From contig NZ_BCRP01000002.1 in NCBI RefSeq assembly GCF_001552655.1, forward strand, positions 124,001-188,000: a stretch of DNA of 64,000 nucleotides. Direction: 5' to 3'. Positions 53,951 through 62,294 of this stretch are shown piece after piece. How positions within the stretch are numbered: position 1 is the first letter of the stretch; each line of letters starts with the position of its first letter. Source of the stretch: Alicyclobacillus kakegawensis NBRC 103104 (GTDB taxonomy: Bacteria > Bacillota > Bacilli > Alicyclobacillales > Alicyclobacillaceae). Made by a program: the position numbers and the translations under genes. The notes beneath the pieces are model-generated. The model saw only the letters and a list, made by a program, of their open reading frames with translations. It was not told the DNA's origin and made no database searches.

Positions 53951-55480
53951 TTGAAGACGCGAGACGTGGACGGCAGGCGCTGGTTGTGGATGGTGACGCT
54001 TTGGTGGGTTGTCCTGGCCGCCCTGTTGGGGCGGCTGTTTGTCGTCGCGGCCAACCCTCAGGCGGCGAGTCCAGGCATTGGGGACGAGCGTGAGGCGCGT
54101 TGGCGGATGGACTCCGAGCACTTCCACCCGTTGATGGTGGACGATGGGCGGGGACAGATTTTGTTTCGCAGCGGCCAGCCCTGGTCGGGGGTGAAGCGGT
54201 GGATTCAGTTCTCCTCAGCGGACGGGGCGAGATTGAACTGGCGGGTGCACACGGAAGCGCACTCGGGGCTTTTCAATCCCATCGTCGGTTGCATTGGGCT
54301 GCCCGACCATTGGCCGGATGCGGGCCGCTCGGTGTTGGAGCAGGGCCGCTCCGGGCTCGAGTACACGTTTGACCGCTGGCTGGCCGCGGGGCGGCCGGGG
54401 TTTGTCGCTCGGTTGGAGGATGCCCGCGGGCGGACGCGCGGCAGCTGGTATGCGCGCCCGGGTACCCCGGGAATCAATGTGCGCACAACGGTCGACGCGG
54501 CGTGGCAGGGCGAGGCCGAGGCTATCCTGGCAGAATCGGGAGCGAACCGGGCGGCGTTGGTCGTCTTGGATGTGGCCAGCGGAGATGTGCTGGCGATGGC
54601 CAGCCGCGATGTGTATAACCCTTGGCGCAACCACGCCGTGCAGCCGGAAACGCCCGGATCTGTATTCAAACTGGTCACGATGGCGGCGGCCCTGGAATCC
54701 TATCGTTTTCAGCCGGACGCGCGCTTTTTTTGCGCCGGCGCCGTCCCGTTGGCCGGAGTGCGTATGCGCTGTTGGCGCGCGCACGGTCGCGAGACGCTGA
54801 CGCAAGCGTTGGCCGGTTCCTGCGATGTGGCGTTTGCGCTGGTGGGGGCTAAGGTCGGACCCGCCGGACTGCAGCTGATGGCCGAACGGCTCGGGCTCTA
54901 CGGGACCGGACTGCAGACACACAGTGGGCTGCGCGTGCTGGCAGAGGCTGCCCCCGGCCGCGTGTTTGTGGCTCCGCGGCGGGACACAGGACTGCTCGCC
55001 AACACGGCCATCGGGCAGCAGGACGTCCGCATGTCCCCGCTGCAGGCGGCAAATCTGGCAGCCACCATCGCCCGCGGCGGGGTGTACCGGGACGCTCGCC
55101 TGGTCATCGACCTGGAGTCGCCTGCGGCGGGCCGGCGAGAGCTGACGCCCGGGCCCGGCCGGCGCGCCTTGTCGCCGGGAGTGGCCTATGCCGTCGGGCA
55201 GGCGATGCGGGCGGCTGTGCGAGATCCAGAGGGGACAGCGCGCGCTCTGGGCAGTCTGCCGGTGCCAGTGGCGGCAAAGACGGGGACGGCGGAATTGCCC
55301 CAGCCGGGGCGTGTCCACGCCTGGATGGTCGGCTATTTTCCCGCCTCCCGGCCCCGCATCGCCTTTTGCGTGGCAGTGTTCGACGCCCCCGAAGCGCCCT
55401 CGCACCACCAGGTGTTCACGGCGGTCCGCAAGCTGATCTGGTGGTACAGGCAGTTTCACAGTCCCGCCGACATACCTTAG
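53951..55480 (+). CDS. Penicillin-binding protein (class B transpeptidase)
   Basis: About 509 aa. An N-terminal membrane helix, a region with little resemblance to the usual dimerisation domain, then a transpeptidase domain with SVFK (in TPGSVFKLVT), SCD (in GSCDVAF) and KTG (in AAKTGTAE). A cell-wall crosslinking enzyme with a short N-terminal domain; no PASTA repeats. B. subtilis has pbpI not far downstream of mltG, so it may be the counterpart. TTG 53951 abuts its own GGGAGG site, so GTG 53966 or ATG 53990 may be the true start. Confidence 0.88.
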   Translation: MKTRDVDGRRWLWMVTLWWVVLAALLGRLFVVAANPQAASPGIGDEREARWRMDSEHFHPLMVDDGRGQILFRSGQPWSGVKRWIQFSSADGARLNWRVHTEAHSGLFNPIVGCIGLPDHWPDAGRSVLEQGRSGLEYTFDRWLAAGRPGFVARLEDARGRTRGSWYARPGTPGINVRTTVDAAWQGEAEAILAESGANRAALVVLDVASGDVLAMASRDVYNPWRNHAVQPETPGSVFKLVTMAAALESYRFQPDARFFCAGAVPLAGVRMRCWRAHGRETLTQALAGSCDVAFALVGAKVGPAGLQLMAERLGLYGTGLQTHSGLRVLAEAAPGRVFVAPRRDTGLLANTAIGQQDVRMSPLQAANLAATIARGGVYRDARLVIDLESPAAGRRELTPGPGRRALSPGVAYAVGQAMRAAVRDPEGTARALGSLPVPVAAKTGTAELPQPGRVHAWMVGYFPASRPRIAFCVAVFDAPEAPSHHQVFTAVRKLIWWYRQFHSPADIP

Positions 55481-55525
55481 GGATAGCGCGTAGGGCTTCG
55501 CGCAGCCAACAGGGGGGTGCGGACT

Positions 55526-56227
55526 GTGCCGGGACTGTTCACGCTTTTACTGCTGGTGCTCAAAGATGTCTCGCTGTTTGTCTCCTACGTCCGTAACAAC
55601 GCCTTTCCGCAGCCGCTGTCCGCTGAAGAAGAACGGATGTACGCTGAGCGCATGCTGGCCGGGGACACGGCGGCCAGAAACAAGCTGATTGAACACAACC
55701 TGCGGCTGGTGGCCCATCTGGTGAAGAAGTATGAGGGCACGGGCGAAGACCCACAGGACCTGATTTCCATCGGCACCATCGGCCTGATCAAGGCGGTGGA
55801 AAGCTATCACCCCAAGTACGGCACGAAGCTGGCCACGTTTGCCGCCCGCTGCATCGACAACGAAATCCTCATGTACCTGCGCAGCAACCGCAAGCATCGG
55901 CGCGACACTTCCCTTGAAGAGCCGATTGGGCAGGATAAGGAGGGCAACGAACTGACACTCTCCGACCTCTTGGGGACGGACGCGGATGCCGTGGTGGAAG
56001 CGGTCGATTTGTCTTGGGAAAAGCAGAAAATGTTTGAACACCTGCCCAACCTCCCGGAGCGGGAGCGGGAGGTATTGTGCAAGCGGTTTGGACTGCCGGA
56101 CGGGGAGGAGAAAACGCAGCGCGAGATTGCACAGGAGCTGGGGATCTCCAGGTCCTACGTGTCGCGGATTGAGCGCAAGGCCCTCAACCGTCTCTACGAG
56201 CAGATGCGTGCGGGCCGGGCCCATTGA
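55526..56227 (+). CDS. sigK: RNA polymerase sporulation sigma factor SigK
   Basis: A 233-aa late mother-cell sigma factor. The N-terminal hydrophobic pro-sequence ([20 protein letters not shown]) is removed by SpoIVFB in B. subtilis. [19 protein letters not shown] and [20 protein letters not shown] are the sigma-K hallmarks, with region 4 helix-turn-helix [18 protein letters not shown] at the end. It is a single unbroken gene, so no skin-like element interrupts it. GTG 55526 lies 9 bp after AGGGGG; the upstream GTG 55517 overlaps that site. Confidence 0.95.
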   Translation: MPGLFTLLLLVLKDVSLFVSYVRNNAFPQPLSAEEERMYAERMLAGDTAARNKLIEHNLRLVAHLVKKYEGTGEDPQDLISIGTIGLIKAVESYHPKYGTKLATFAARCIDNEILMYLRSNRKHRRDTSLEEPIGQDKEGNELTLSDLLGTDADAVVEAVDLSWEKQKMFEHLPNLPEREREVLCKRFGLPDGEEKTQREIAQELGISRSYVSRIERKALNRLYEQMRAGRAH

Positions 56228-56240
56228 GGCACGGAGCCTC

Positions 56241-56269
56241 TTGGTCGCGGCTGCCGGATGTGCTAGAGT
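56241..56269 (+). promoter_or_regulatory. Promoter of the yqeG cluster
   Basis: TTGGTC (56241-56246), a 17-bp spacer and TAGAGT (56264-56269) preceded by TGC, an extended -10. It lies 28 bp before yqeG. Confidence 0.55.
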
Positions 56270-56296
56270 GAAATCGAACTCTCGACGGGGGATGTT

Positions 56297-56836
56297 ATGC
56301 GCAACCTGTGGATGGAACTGATGCCGGACGAATATGTGCCCAGCGTCTATGCGATAGATTTGGACAAGCTGCGCGACGGCGGCCGCCGCTTGTTGCTGTC
56401 GGACCTGGATAACACGCTGGTGCCGTGGAACGATGAGGCTGTTCCCGCGGCTTTGTCCGCCTGGTACAAGCGCGTGGTGGCATCCGGGATGGATTTATGC
56501 ATCGTGTCCAACAACCGCCATCCGCGTGTCTCAGAGTTCGCACAGCAATTGGGCGCGCGCGCCATCCCAGCGGCCAAGAAGCCAAAACCTCAGGCCTTTC
56601 TGGCAGCCATGGCCAGTTTTGACGCTGCGCCCGAGCAGACGGTGATGGTGGGAGACCAGTTGTTTACCGACATTCGCGGCGCCCGCCGCCTCGGCATCTA
56701 CACGATTTTGGTGCTGCCTGTATCGAATCGGGAATGGTGGGGGACGCGGTTGACGCGCTTGGCCGAGCGGGCGGCTTTCAAGATGCTGGAACGCCGTGGA
56801 TTGGTGCGGCCAATTCAGGAGGGAGGGCGTGAATGA
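56297..56836 (+). CDS. YqeG family HAD IIIA-type phosphatase
   Basis: A 179-aa HAD protein. SDLDNTLVPW (residues about 35-44) holds the nucleophile Asp and the general acid Asp; IVSNNRHPRV is motif II, KKPKPQAF motif III, and MVGDQLFTDIRGARRLG motif IV. The eukaryotic relative is the mitochondrial phosphatidylglycerophosphatase GEP4/PTPMT-like group. The bacterial substrate is not settled. The stop overlaps yqeH (ATGA). It is the usual first gene of the yqeGH-aroE-nadD cluster. Confidence 0.92.
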   Translation: MRNLWMELMPDEYVPSVYAIDLDKLRDGGRRLLLSDLDNTLVPWNDEAVPAALSAWYKRVVASGMDLCIVSNNRHPRVSEFAQQLGARAIPAAKKPKPQAFLAAMASFDAAPEQTVMVGDQLFTDIRGARRLGIYTILVLPVSNREWWGTRLTRLAERAAFKMLERRGLVRPIQEGGRE

Positions 56837-58008
56837 GCGAACAGCTGGTATGCAGCGGCTGCGGGGTGGCCTTGCAGAGTGAGCGAGAGAACGAGCCCGG
56901 GTATGTGCCATTGTCGGCTTTGACCCGCCTGCAGCCGGTCTGTCGGCGCTGCTACCGGATCACGCACTATGGTGAGTTCTCGCCGGTGGTGGTGCCGGCC
57001 GCCGAGTATGAACAGCAGGTGGCTGAAGTCGGCAAGCGCCCGGATTTGGTCTTATATGTGCTGGACGTGTTCGACCTGGAGGGCAGCTTGGTGCCGAATC
57101 TCGCCCGACACATCGGCAAGAGCCCGGTGGTGGTTGTGGTCAACAAGGTGGACCTGTTGCCTAAGGAGGTGCGTGTCGAGGCCCTGGCTGGCTGGGTGGC
57201 GGAACGTGTACGCTCGACCGGCGTGCAACCGGCGGGGGTTTGTTTTGTCAGCGCCCGCAAGGGGCAGGGACTGGACGCAGTGGACGGATGGATTGAGGCG
57301 GAGGCGAAATCCCGCGCGTACGTGGTGGGGATGGCGAATGTCGGCAAGTCCACCCTGCTCAACCGGTTGTTGGCCGGGACCTATCCGGAAGCCGCCGGTT
57401 TCACCGTGTCCCGCGTACCGGGCACGACAGTGGGATTGGTGGGAGCTGAGTATGCGACCAAGGGCGGCCGTGAGGTTCACCTGGTCGATACCCCCGGATT
57501 GATTCAGGGGCGGCGTGCGATTGACCAGTTATGTGCCGATTGCTTGGCCACCGCGGTGCCGGAGACGCGGCTGCGCCCGCGCGTGTACCAGCTGGATCCC
57601 GGGCAGTCGCTGTGGATTGGCAACTTTGCCCGTTTTGACTTGGTGGAAGGCGATCATCAGCCGGTCGTGTGCTACGTCAGCAACCGGCTGACGGTGCACC
57701 GTACCAAACTGGAACGGGCAGACACCTTCGGTCAGATGCACGCCGACGACATCCTGCGCGTGCCCTGTCCGGCGTGCCGCCATCGGCTGGGGCCGCTGCA
57801 GCCACTTGAGGTGACCGCTCCGGCTCGGCCAAAGCCGCAACTGACGGCCGGGGGCATCCGGTTTGGCCGCCAGGGCGCCGATCTCACGCTGGCCGGCATC
57901 GGCTGGCTTGCTCTGTTCGGCCGGCCGCTGCGCGGGAATCTCTGGTTGCCCAGGCCGCTGGCCGTCGCGGTGCGGCCGCGGTTGCTGGGCCAACTCAGCC
58001 GCCGCTAA
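56833..58008 (+). CDS. yqeH: Ribosome biogenesis GTPase YqeH
   Basis: A circularly permuted GTPase of 391 aa needed for 30S assembly. The N-terminal zinc finger has CSGC (residues 7-10) and CRRC. The G-motifs come in permuted order: NKVD (G4) near residue 106, SARKG (G5), then GMANVGKST (G1) near 165 and DTPG (G3) near 219. A C-terminal domain with a CPAC motif follows. The arrangement is complete. Confidence 0.95.
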   Translation: MSEQLVCSGCGVALQSERENEPGYVPLSALTRLQPVCRRCYRITHYGEFSPVVVPAAEYEQQVAEVGKRPDLVLYVLDVFDLEGSLVPNLARHIGKSPVVVVVNKVDLLPKEVRVEALAGWVAERVRSTGVQPAGVCFVSARKGQGLDAVDGWIEAEAKSRAYVVGMANVGKSTLLNRLLAGTYPEAAGFTVSRVPGTTVGLVGAEYATKGGREVHLVDTPGLIQGRRAIDQLCADCLATAVPETRLRPRVYQLDPGQSLWIGNFARFDLVEGDHQPVVCYVSNRLTVHRTKLERADTFGQMHADDILRVPCPACRHRLGPLQPLEVTAPARPKPQLTAGGIRFGRQGADLTLAGIGWLALFGRPLRGNLWLPRPLAVAVRPRLLGQLSRR

Positions 58009-58018
58009 CGCCGGCGCC

Positions 58019-58080
58019 CAGGCGGCATAACGGTTCCCGCCTGCGAATACACCTACGGTAGCTGCCTGTGTGGACACAGG
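58019..58080. repeat. Two short inverted repeats after yqeH
   Basis: CAGGCGG (58019-58025) with CCGCCTG (58037-58043), and CCTGTGT-GG-ACACAGG (58065-58080). No U-run follows either. They lie in the 117-bp gap between yqeH and a small gene. Confidence 0.5.
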
Positions 58081-58125
58081 TTAAGCCCATCCGTGGGCGA
58101 ATACGCGGGGGGAGCGTGAGCCGAC

Positions 58126-58338
58126 ATGGGGTGCCGGGAGGTCGTGGTGACCATCATGCGGGATCATCCGTTGCCTGTGGACCAGCTTCTCTACCAGATT
58201 CGCAAGTGTGTGCAAACGGCGCGCCGGGAGCACCCGGAACTCGCGGACAGCCGTCTGCACGACGTGAGGCTGCGGGTATGCGGAGGAACCCTAGAAGCGG
58301 TGCTGGAGTTTCACGCATGGGAGGATGCCGGAGGCTGA
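58126..58338 (+). CDS. Hypothetical protein, about 70 aa
   Basis: Not recognised. The product is soluble, with VDQLLYQIRKCVQTARREHP as a helix and DVRLRVCGGTLEAVLEFHAW as a beta hairpin. The start is unsure: ATG 58126 has GGGGGGAGCG well upstream, while GTG 58147 has GGGAGG 5 bp away. It sits between yqeH and aroE, in the same transcript, where B. subtilis has no gene. The family's usual yqeI is missing between aroE and nadD, but this protein does not look like the CRS1-YhbY fold. Confidence 0.6.
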   Translation: MGCREVVVTIMRDHPLPVDQLLYQIRKCVQTARREHPELADSRLHDVRLRVCGGTLEAVLEFHAWEDAGG

Positions 58339-58384
58339 ACGTGCCGAGGCGCGCAAAGTTCGCGGCCAGGTGGGGAGGACAGGA

Positions 58385-59245
58385 ATGAAGAAACTGTATG
58401 GATTACTGGGGTGGCCGGTGGCTCATTCGGTATCGCCGGCGATGATGAACGCGGCGTTCGCGGAGCTTGGCATCGACGCGGTGTACCTGGCGTTTGCTGT
58501 GCCGCCCGCGGACCTGCGGGCCGCTTTGGACGGCTTGTTGGCGCTCGGAGCGGGTGGGGTCAACATCACGATTCCGCACAAATTAGGCGCTTACCAATGG
58601 GCGCCTCGCCACTCGGACGAGGCGCGCTTAGCCGGCGCGGTCAACACTTTGCGCCTGCGTCCCCGCTCCGACGCGGATGACCCGGCGGCGCCGGAGGTTA
58701 TCGGCCACAACACCGATGTGGCTGGATGGTGGACAAGCTTGCGGACGGTGTTGCCGCATGCGCCGAAGCGAGTGGTCATCCTCGGCGCCGGCGGGGCTGC
58801 GCGCGCGGCCCTGGCCGGGTTGGCGCTGTATGCGCAATCGGCCGAGGTGGTGCTGACGGCGCGGAACCCGCAGAAGGCGGCCGAGACAGCCGCTTCGTTT
58901 CAGGAATACATATCTGTAAGCCTGCTGCCGTGGCGGGAGCGGGAACAAGCGGTGGCGGCCGCTGACCTGGTCGTCAACGCGACGCCGATGGGCATGTGGC
59001 CACATGACGACGTGTCGCCGATTGACGACGAAACCTGCCTGCACCCGGGCCAGGTCGTGCAAGACATGGTCTATCGTCCGTTGCAGACGCGTCTGTTGCG
59101 GCAGGCCGCCCGCCGCGGCGCAAAGCGGGTGGACGGACTGGACATGTTGGTGCGGCAGGGAGCGGAGGCGTTCGAATTCTGGCTCGGCGTCAGCGCCCCG
59201 GTGGACGTGATGCGCCAGGCGGCGCGTGCGTCGCTGGGGCTATGA
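58385..59245 (+). CDS. aroE: Shikimate dehydrogenase
   Basis: Reduces 3-dehydroshikimate to shikimate with NADPH, 286 aa. YGLLGWPVAHSVSPAMMNAA binds substrate. GGVNITIPHK has the catalytic Lys and NTDVAGW the Asp. VILGAGGAARAAL is the NADP Rossmann loop, and VNATPMGMWP follows. GGGAGGA precedes ATG 58385. An ATG at 59242 overlaps the stop (ATGA) but leads into the wrong frame for nadD. Confidence 0.95.
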   Translation: MKKLYGLLGWPVAHSVSPAMMNAAFAELGIDAVYLAFAVPPADLRAALDGLLALGAGGVNITIPHKLGAYQWAPRHSDEARLAGAVNTLRLRPRSDADDPAAPEVIGHNTDVAGWWTSLRTVLPHAPKRVVILGAGGAARAALAGLALYAQSAEVVLTARNPQKAAETAASFQEYISVSLLPWREREQAVAAADLVVNATPMGMWPHDDVSPIDDETCLHPGQVVQDMVYRPLQTRLLRQAARRGAKRVDGLDMLVRQGAEAFEFWLGVSAPVDVMRQAARASLGL

Positions 59246-59272
59246 CCCGGCGCGGGAAAGAGGGGATAGAGG

Positions 59273-59863
59273 ACGGAGGTCATCGTCTTTGGCGGCACGT
59301 TTGATCCGCCCCACATCGGCCACCTGGCGATGGCGGAGTTGGCGCGGGAACAGACCGGAGCCGACCAAGTTTGGTTCATGCCGGCGGCCGTACCGCCCCA
59401 CAAGGGGAGACCGCATCAGGACTTCGCGTGGCGTGCGGAGATGGTCAGCGCGCTGATTGACGGCCGGGATGGGCTCTTGGTTTGCACGATTGAGCGAGAA
59501 CTGCCGCCGCCATCCTATACCGTGGACACGGTGGCGGAGCTGCGGCGGCGTCACCCCGAGCACAGCTTTTGGTTTCTAATCGGCGCCGATAGCCTGCAAA
59601 CCTTGCCGACGTGGCATGGCGCGGAGCGGCTGGTGGGGGAAATCCCGTTTCTCGTCGCGCCCCGCGCCGGCTACCCGACTGAAGAGTTGTTCCAACGGGT
59701 GTCGTGTCAGCTGCCCGGTCTGCGCCTGCGGGCCATCGACATGCCCATCGTCGATGTGTCTTCCACGTGGCTCAGGCAGCGACTGCTGGCGGGCAAATCG
59801 GCCTGCGGCCTGGTCCCGGAGCGGGTCATTCGCGTCTGGCAGCGGGCGGACGCGCCCGTGTAG
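59273..59863 (+). CDS. nadD: Nicotinate-mononucleotide adenylyltransferase with no ordinary start codon
   Basis: Joins nicotinate mononucleotide and ATP to deamido-NAD. The body is intact: VFGGTFDPPHIGHLAMAE (nucleotide site with HIGH), SYTVDTVAEL, FLIGADSLQTLPTWH and VDVSSTWLRQRL (ISSTxIR-like). The frame is bounded by a TAG at 59267-59269. Between it and the motif there is no ATG, GTG, TTG or CTG. ACG 59273 would give MEVIVFGGTFD, close to the expected N-terminus, with AAAGAGGGG 7-8 bp before it. A downstream ATG at 59330 would delete the active site. A lost start by ATG-to-ACG change, true ACG initiation, or an indel with ATG 59242 are the options. Confidence 0.85.
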   Translation, partial: TEVIVFGGTFDPPHIGHLAMAELAREQTGADQVWFMPAAVPPHKGRPHQDFAWRAEMVSALIDGRDGLLVCTIERELPPPSYTVDTVAELRRRHPEHSFWFLIGADSLQTLPTWHGAERLVGEIPFLVAPRAGYPTEELFQRVSCQLPGLRLRAIDMPIVDVSSTWLRQRLLAGKSACGLVPERVIRVWQRADAPV

Positions 59864-59923
59864 CCGCCGCATGACCCGCACGATGGAAAAGGGTTGACGT
59901 CTCGAACAGGGAGGGGGTTCCGG

Positions 59924-60526
59924 ATGAAGGAGTCGGATGTTGCCGCCAAGGTCCAGCGCGCGCTCTCACCCGCCCGCTTCGCCCACGTGCAGGGGGTGGT
60001 GTCGACGGCGGCAGAGCTGGCTCTGCGCCACGGCGTGAATGTGGAGCAGGCGCGTTTGGCCGCCTGGCTTCACGACTATGCTCGGGAGTGGCCGCCAGAG
60101 AGGTTGTTGGCGGTGGTCGAGAAGATGGGATTGCCGGAGGAGATGATGGTCATCCCCGAGCTGTGGCACGGCCCGGTGGCGGCACACCTGGCAGTAAGCG
60201 AATTCGGCATCGCCGATGAAGACATTCACAACGCCGTGTTTTATCACACCACCGGGCGGATCGGCATGTCCCGCCTGGAGTGCGTGCTGTGTTTGGCCGA
60301 CGCCGTGGAACCTACACGCCGCTACCCGCAGGTCGAGCACCTGCGGGAGCTGGCGCGCCGGGACCTGACGCGGGCCTTGGCCGAGTCATTTGACGCCACC
60401 ATCCAGTATTTGATTGTGCGCCATGCGGCCATCTACCCGGGCACGGTCGCTGCCCGCAACGACCTATGGCGGCAGGTCCAGGCAACCGGGAACACACCGC
60501 CTCATACAGACGCCAATCATGTGTGA
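59924..60526 (+). CDS. yqeK: YqeK HD-domain Ap4A hydrolase
   Basis: A 200-aa HD-domain protein. ALSPARFAHVQGVVSTAAEL begins the domain, AAWLHDYAREWP has the HD pair, and ELWHGPVAAHLA and NAVFYHTTGR supply more metal-binding His residues. Members symmetrically cleave diadenosine tetraphosphate. ATG 59924 follows GGGAGGGGG at 6 bp; an in-frame ATG at 59894 lacks a site. It lies between nadD and rsfS, as in B. subtilis. Confidence 0.93.
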   Translation: MKESDVAAKVQRALSPARFAHVQGVVSTAAELALRHGVNVEQARLAAWLHDYAREWPPERLLAVVEKMGLPEEMMVIPELWHGPVAAHLAVSEFGIADEDIHNAVFYHTTGRIGMSRLECVLCLADAVEPTRRYPQVEHLRELARRDLTRALAESFDATIQYLIVRHAAIYPGTVAARNDLWRQVQATGNTPPHTDANHV

Positions 60527-60542
60527 ATAGGGAGGAACGTGC

Positions 60543-60890
60543 ATGCCAACATCCATCCTGGAATTGGCGAAGGCCGCGGCCGACGCGGCCGCCGATAAGA
60601 AGGCGCAAGACATCGTGGCGCTTGATATTCATGAGCTGACGCCAATCGCGGATTGCTTTGTGATCTGCTCGGCTCGTTCGGGCACTCAGGTCGAAGCGGT
60701 GACGCGGGCGGTCCGCGATAAACTGGCGGAGATGGGTGTTGACTGCAAGGGCACCGAAGGGTTGGACGAGGCACGCTGGGTCCTCATCGACTTCGGCGAC
60801 CTTGTCGTCCACGTGTTTCGCCCGGAAGAGCGGGAGTTTTATCACTTGGAACGGCTGTGGGGCGATGCCAAGGAGATTCCGCTGGCATGA
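60543..60890 (+). CDS. rsfS: Ribosomal silencing factor RsfS
   Basis: A 115-aa protein that binds L14 on the large subunit and blocks subunit joining when nutrients are short. KKAQDIVALDIHELTPIADC, FVICSARSGTQVEAV and EARWVLIDFGDLVVHVFRPE are the conserved segments. GGGAGGA precedes the ATG. Its stop overlaps yqeM (ATGA). Confidence 0.95.
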   Translation: MPTSILELAKAAADAAADKKAQDIVALDIHELTPIADCFVICSARSGTQVEAVTRAVRDKLAEMGVDCKGTEGLDEARWVLIDFGDLVVHVFRPEEREFYHLERLWGDAKEIPLA

Positions 60891-61624
60891 ACCGAGCTTA
60901 CACAGAGCTGGCGTCCGTGTACGACCGGTTCATGACGGATGCCCCGGATGACTGCTGGCTGCATTGGCTGGATGGCCAGATTCCGGATCTCAAAGACAAG
61001 ACGGCGGCCGATCTGGGCTGCGGAACCGGCCGCTTCACGGTTCGCCTGGCTCCGCGGGTGAAACGTCTCGTCGGCGTGGATGCGTCGGAGGCGATGCTGG
61101 CGGTGGCGTACGAGCGGGCCCGGGAGCTGCACGTGCCGGTGCGGTGGTTGCTCCAGGACCTGCGTGACCTGCGCCTGCCGGAGCCGGTCCACCTATTGGT
61201 GTCCACCTGTGACAGTTTCAATTATCTCACCGATCCGGACGACTTTCGCGGCGCTCTGCTGGCTGCCAGGCGCAACCTTGTCCCGTCTGGGTGGCTGTGT
61301 TTCGATCTGATAGGCCCGAGCCGTGTCGCCGCCTTGGCGGGCGGCCTGTCTTATGACTTGGGCGAGGAGGCGGCCGTCATCTTCACCAGCACCGTCGCGG
61401 CCGACAGGCTCGTCCAATATGAATTGCACGCCTTTTTGCGGCAGGAGGACGGCGACTATCGGCGCATCGTGGAGGAACACCAGCAGCGCTTCTATGAGCA
61501 GGAGGAGGTGCGCGCTTTGCTTCAGGAGTGCGGCTTCACGCAAGTCGAGGTGCTGGGGGATTTTGGCCGCTCACCGGTGAGTCAGGCCGAGCGTTGGATC
61601 GTGCGGGCCATCCGTGAGGGGTAG
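60887..61624 (+). CDS. Class I SAM-dependent methyltransferase YqeM
   Basis: A 245-aa methyltransferase with YTELASVYDRFMTDAP start, motif I AADLGCGTGRFTVRL and LVGVDASEAMLAVA, then TCDSFNYLTD. It is the standard last member of the nadD-yqeK-rsfS-yqeM run. The substrate has not been established for the family. ATG 60887 overlaps the rsfS stop. No terminator is seen; mntR converges on it 43 bp later. Confidence 0.9.
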   Translation: MNRAYTELASVYDRFMTDAPDDCWLHWLDGQIPDLKDKTAADLGCGTGRFTVRLAPRVKRLVGVDASEAMLAVAYERARELHVPVRWLLQDLRDLRLPEPVHLLVSTCDSFNYLTDPDDFRGALLAARRNLVPSGWLCFDLIGPSRVAALAGGLSYDLGEEAAVIFTSTVAADRLVQYELHAFLRQEDGDYRRIVEEHQQRFYEQEEVRALLQECGFTQVEVLGDFGRSPVSQAERWIVRAIREG

Positions 61625-61667
61625 GCTCGTGCGGCTCCCGTGGGTGCTTCCCCTGTGAGTCCTGCGC

Positions 61668-62111
61668 CTAGACGTCGCCGGCGTCAGCGCCAGCCTGGCG
61701 TCGTCTTTCGCGGAACGCCTGAAAACCTTTGAGGCACTCCGGGTGCTCGTCGAAGAACAGCACCAGAGACTGCAGGGAGTCCAGGGTGCACGGGCTGACG
61801 TGGTGTTCGATACCCTCCACGTCTTTCTGGATGATGTCTTCATCGATGCCCAGCATGCGCAGGAAGGCGGCCAGGCGGTGATGGCGCTGCTTCATCAGCT
61901 TGCCCAGTCGCTGCCCGCGGGAGGTCAGAACGATGCCGCGGTACTTCTCGTACGTCACGTAGTCATTTTCATCCAACTTTTGCAACATTTTTGTCACCGA
62001 GGAAGGCTGCACATCCAGCGACGAAGCGATATCTGAAACCCGTGCGTAGCCCTTTTCGTTCATCAACTCGTATATCTTTTCTAGGTAATCCTCCATGCTC
62101 GGAGTCAACAA
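61668..62111 (-). CDS. mntR: Manganese transport regulator MntR
   Basis: A DtxR-family regulator of about 147 aa that represses Mn2+ uptake when manganese is high. The metal ligands of B. subtilis MntR are recognisable: SMEDYLEKIY (Asp, Glu), KQRHHRLAAF (His) and EGIEHHVS (Glu, Glu, His). DIASSLDVQPSSVTKMLQKL is the helix-turn-helix. TTG 62111 follows GGGGG at 8 bp; GTG 62126 would add five residues. In B. subtilis this strand position holds comER instead. Confidence 0.92.
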   Translation of the reverse strand: MLTPSMEDYLEKIYELMNEKGYARVSDIASSLDVQPSSVTKMLQKLDENDYVTYEKYRGIVLTSRGQRLGKLMKQRHHRLAAFLRMLGIDEDIIQKDVEGIEHHVSPCTLDSLQSLVLFFDEHPECLKGFQAFRERRRQAGADAGDV

Positions 62112-62294
62112 GTTTATAACCCCCACTGGGCCCCGTCCGTGGACCGGGCATGTGCCCCTTTATCTTACACATACGAGCGCTCATCGGCAATCTATGCGTC
62201 GATTTCTGCAAAGGGATATGCTTCTTGCCGCCGGGAAAACAGGAGTTCTCGCTCGCGGGCCGAATCTCTGGACAAAAAAGCTGGAGGGTCTTGG

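Noticed and set aside
54810-54835. SCD instead of SxN in the penicillin-binding protein
   Set aside because: An Asp at the third position occurs in some functional class B enzymes of the PBP2 type, so it does not show inactivity.
55526-56227. A skin-like insertion or split in sigK
   Set aside because: The gene is continuous through all sigma regions, and no recombinase gene is nearby.
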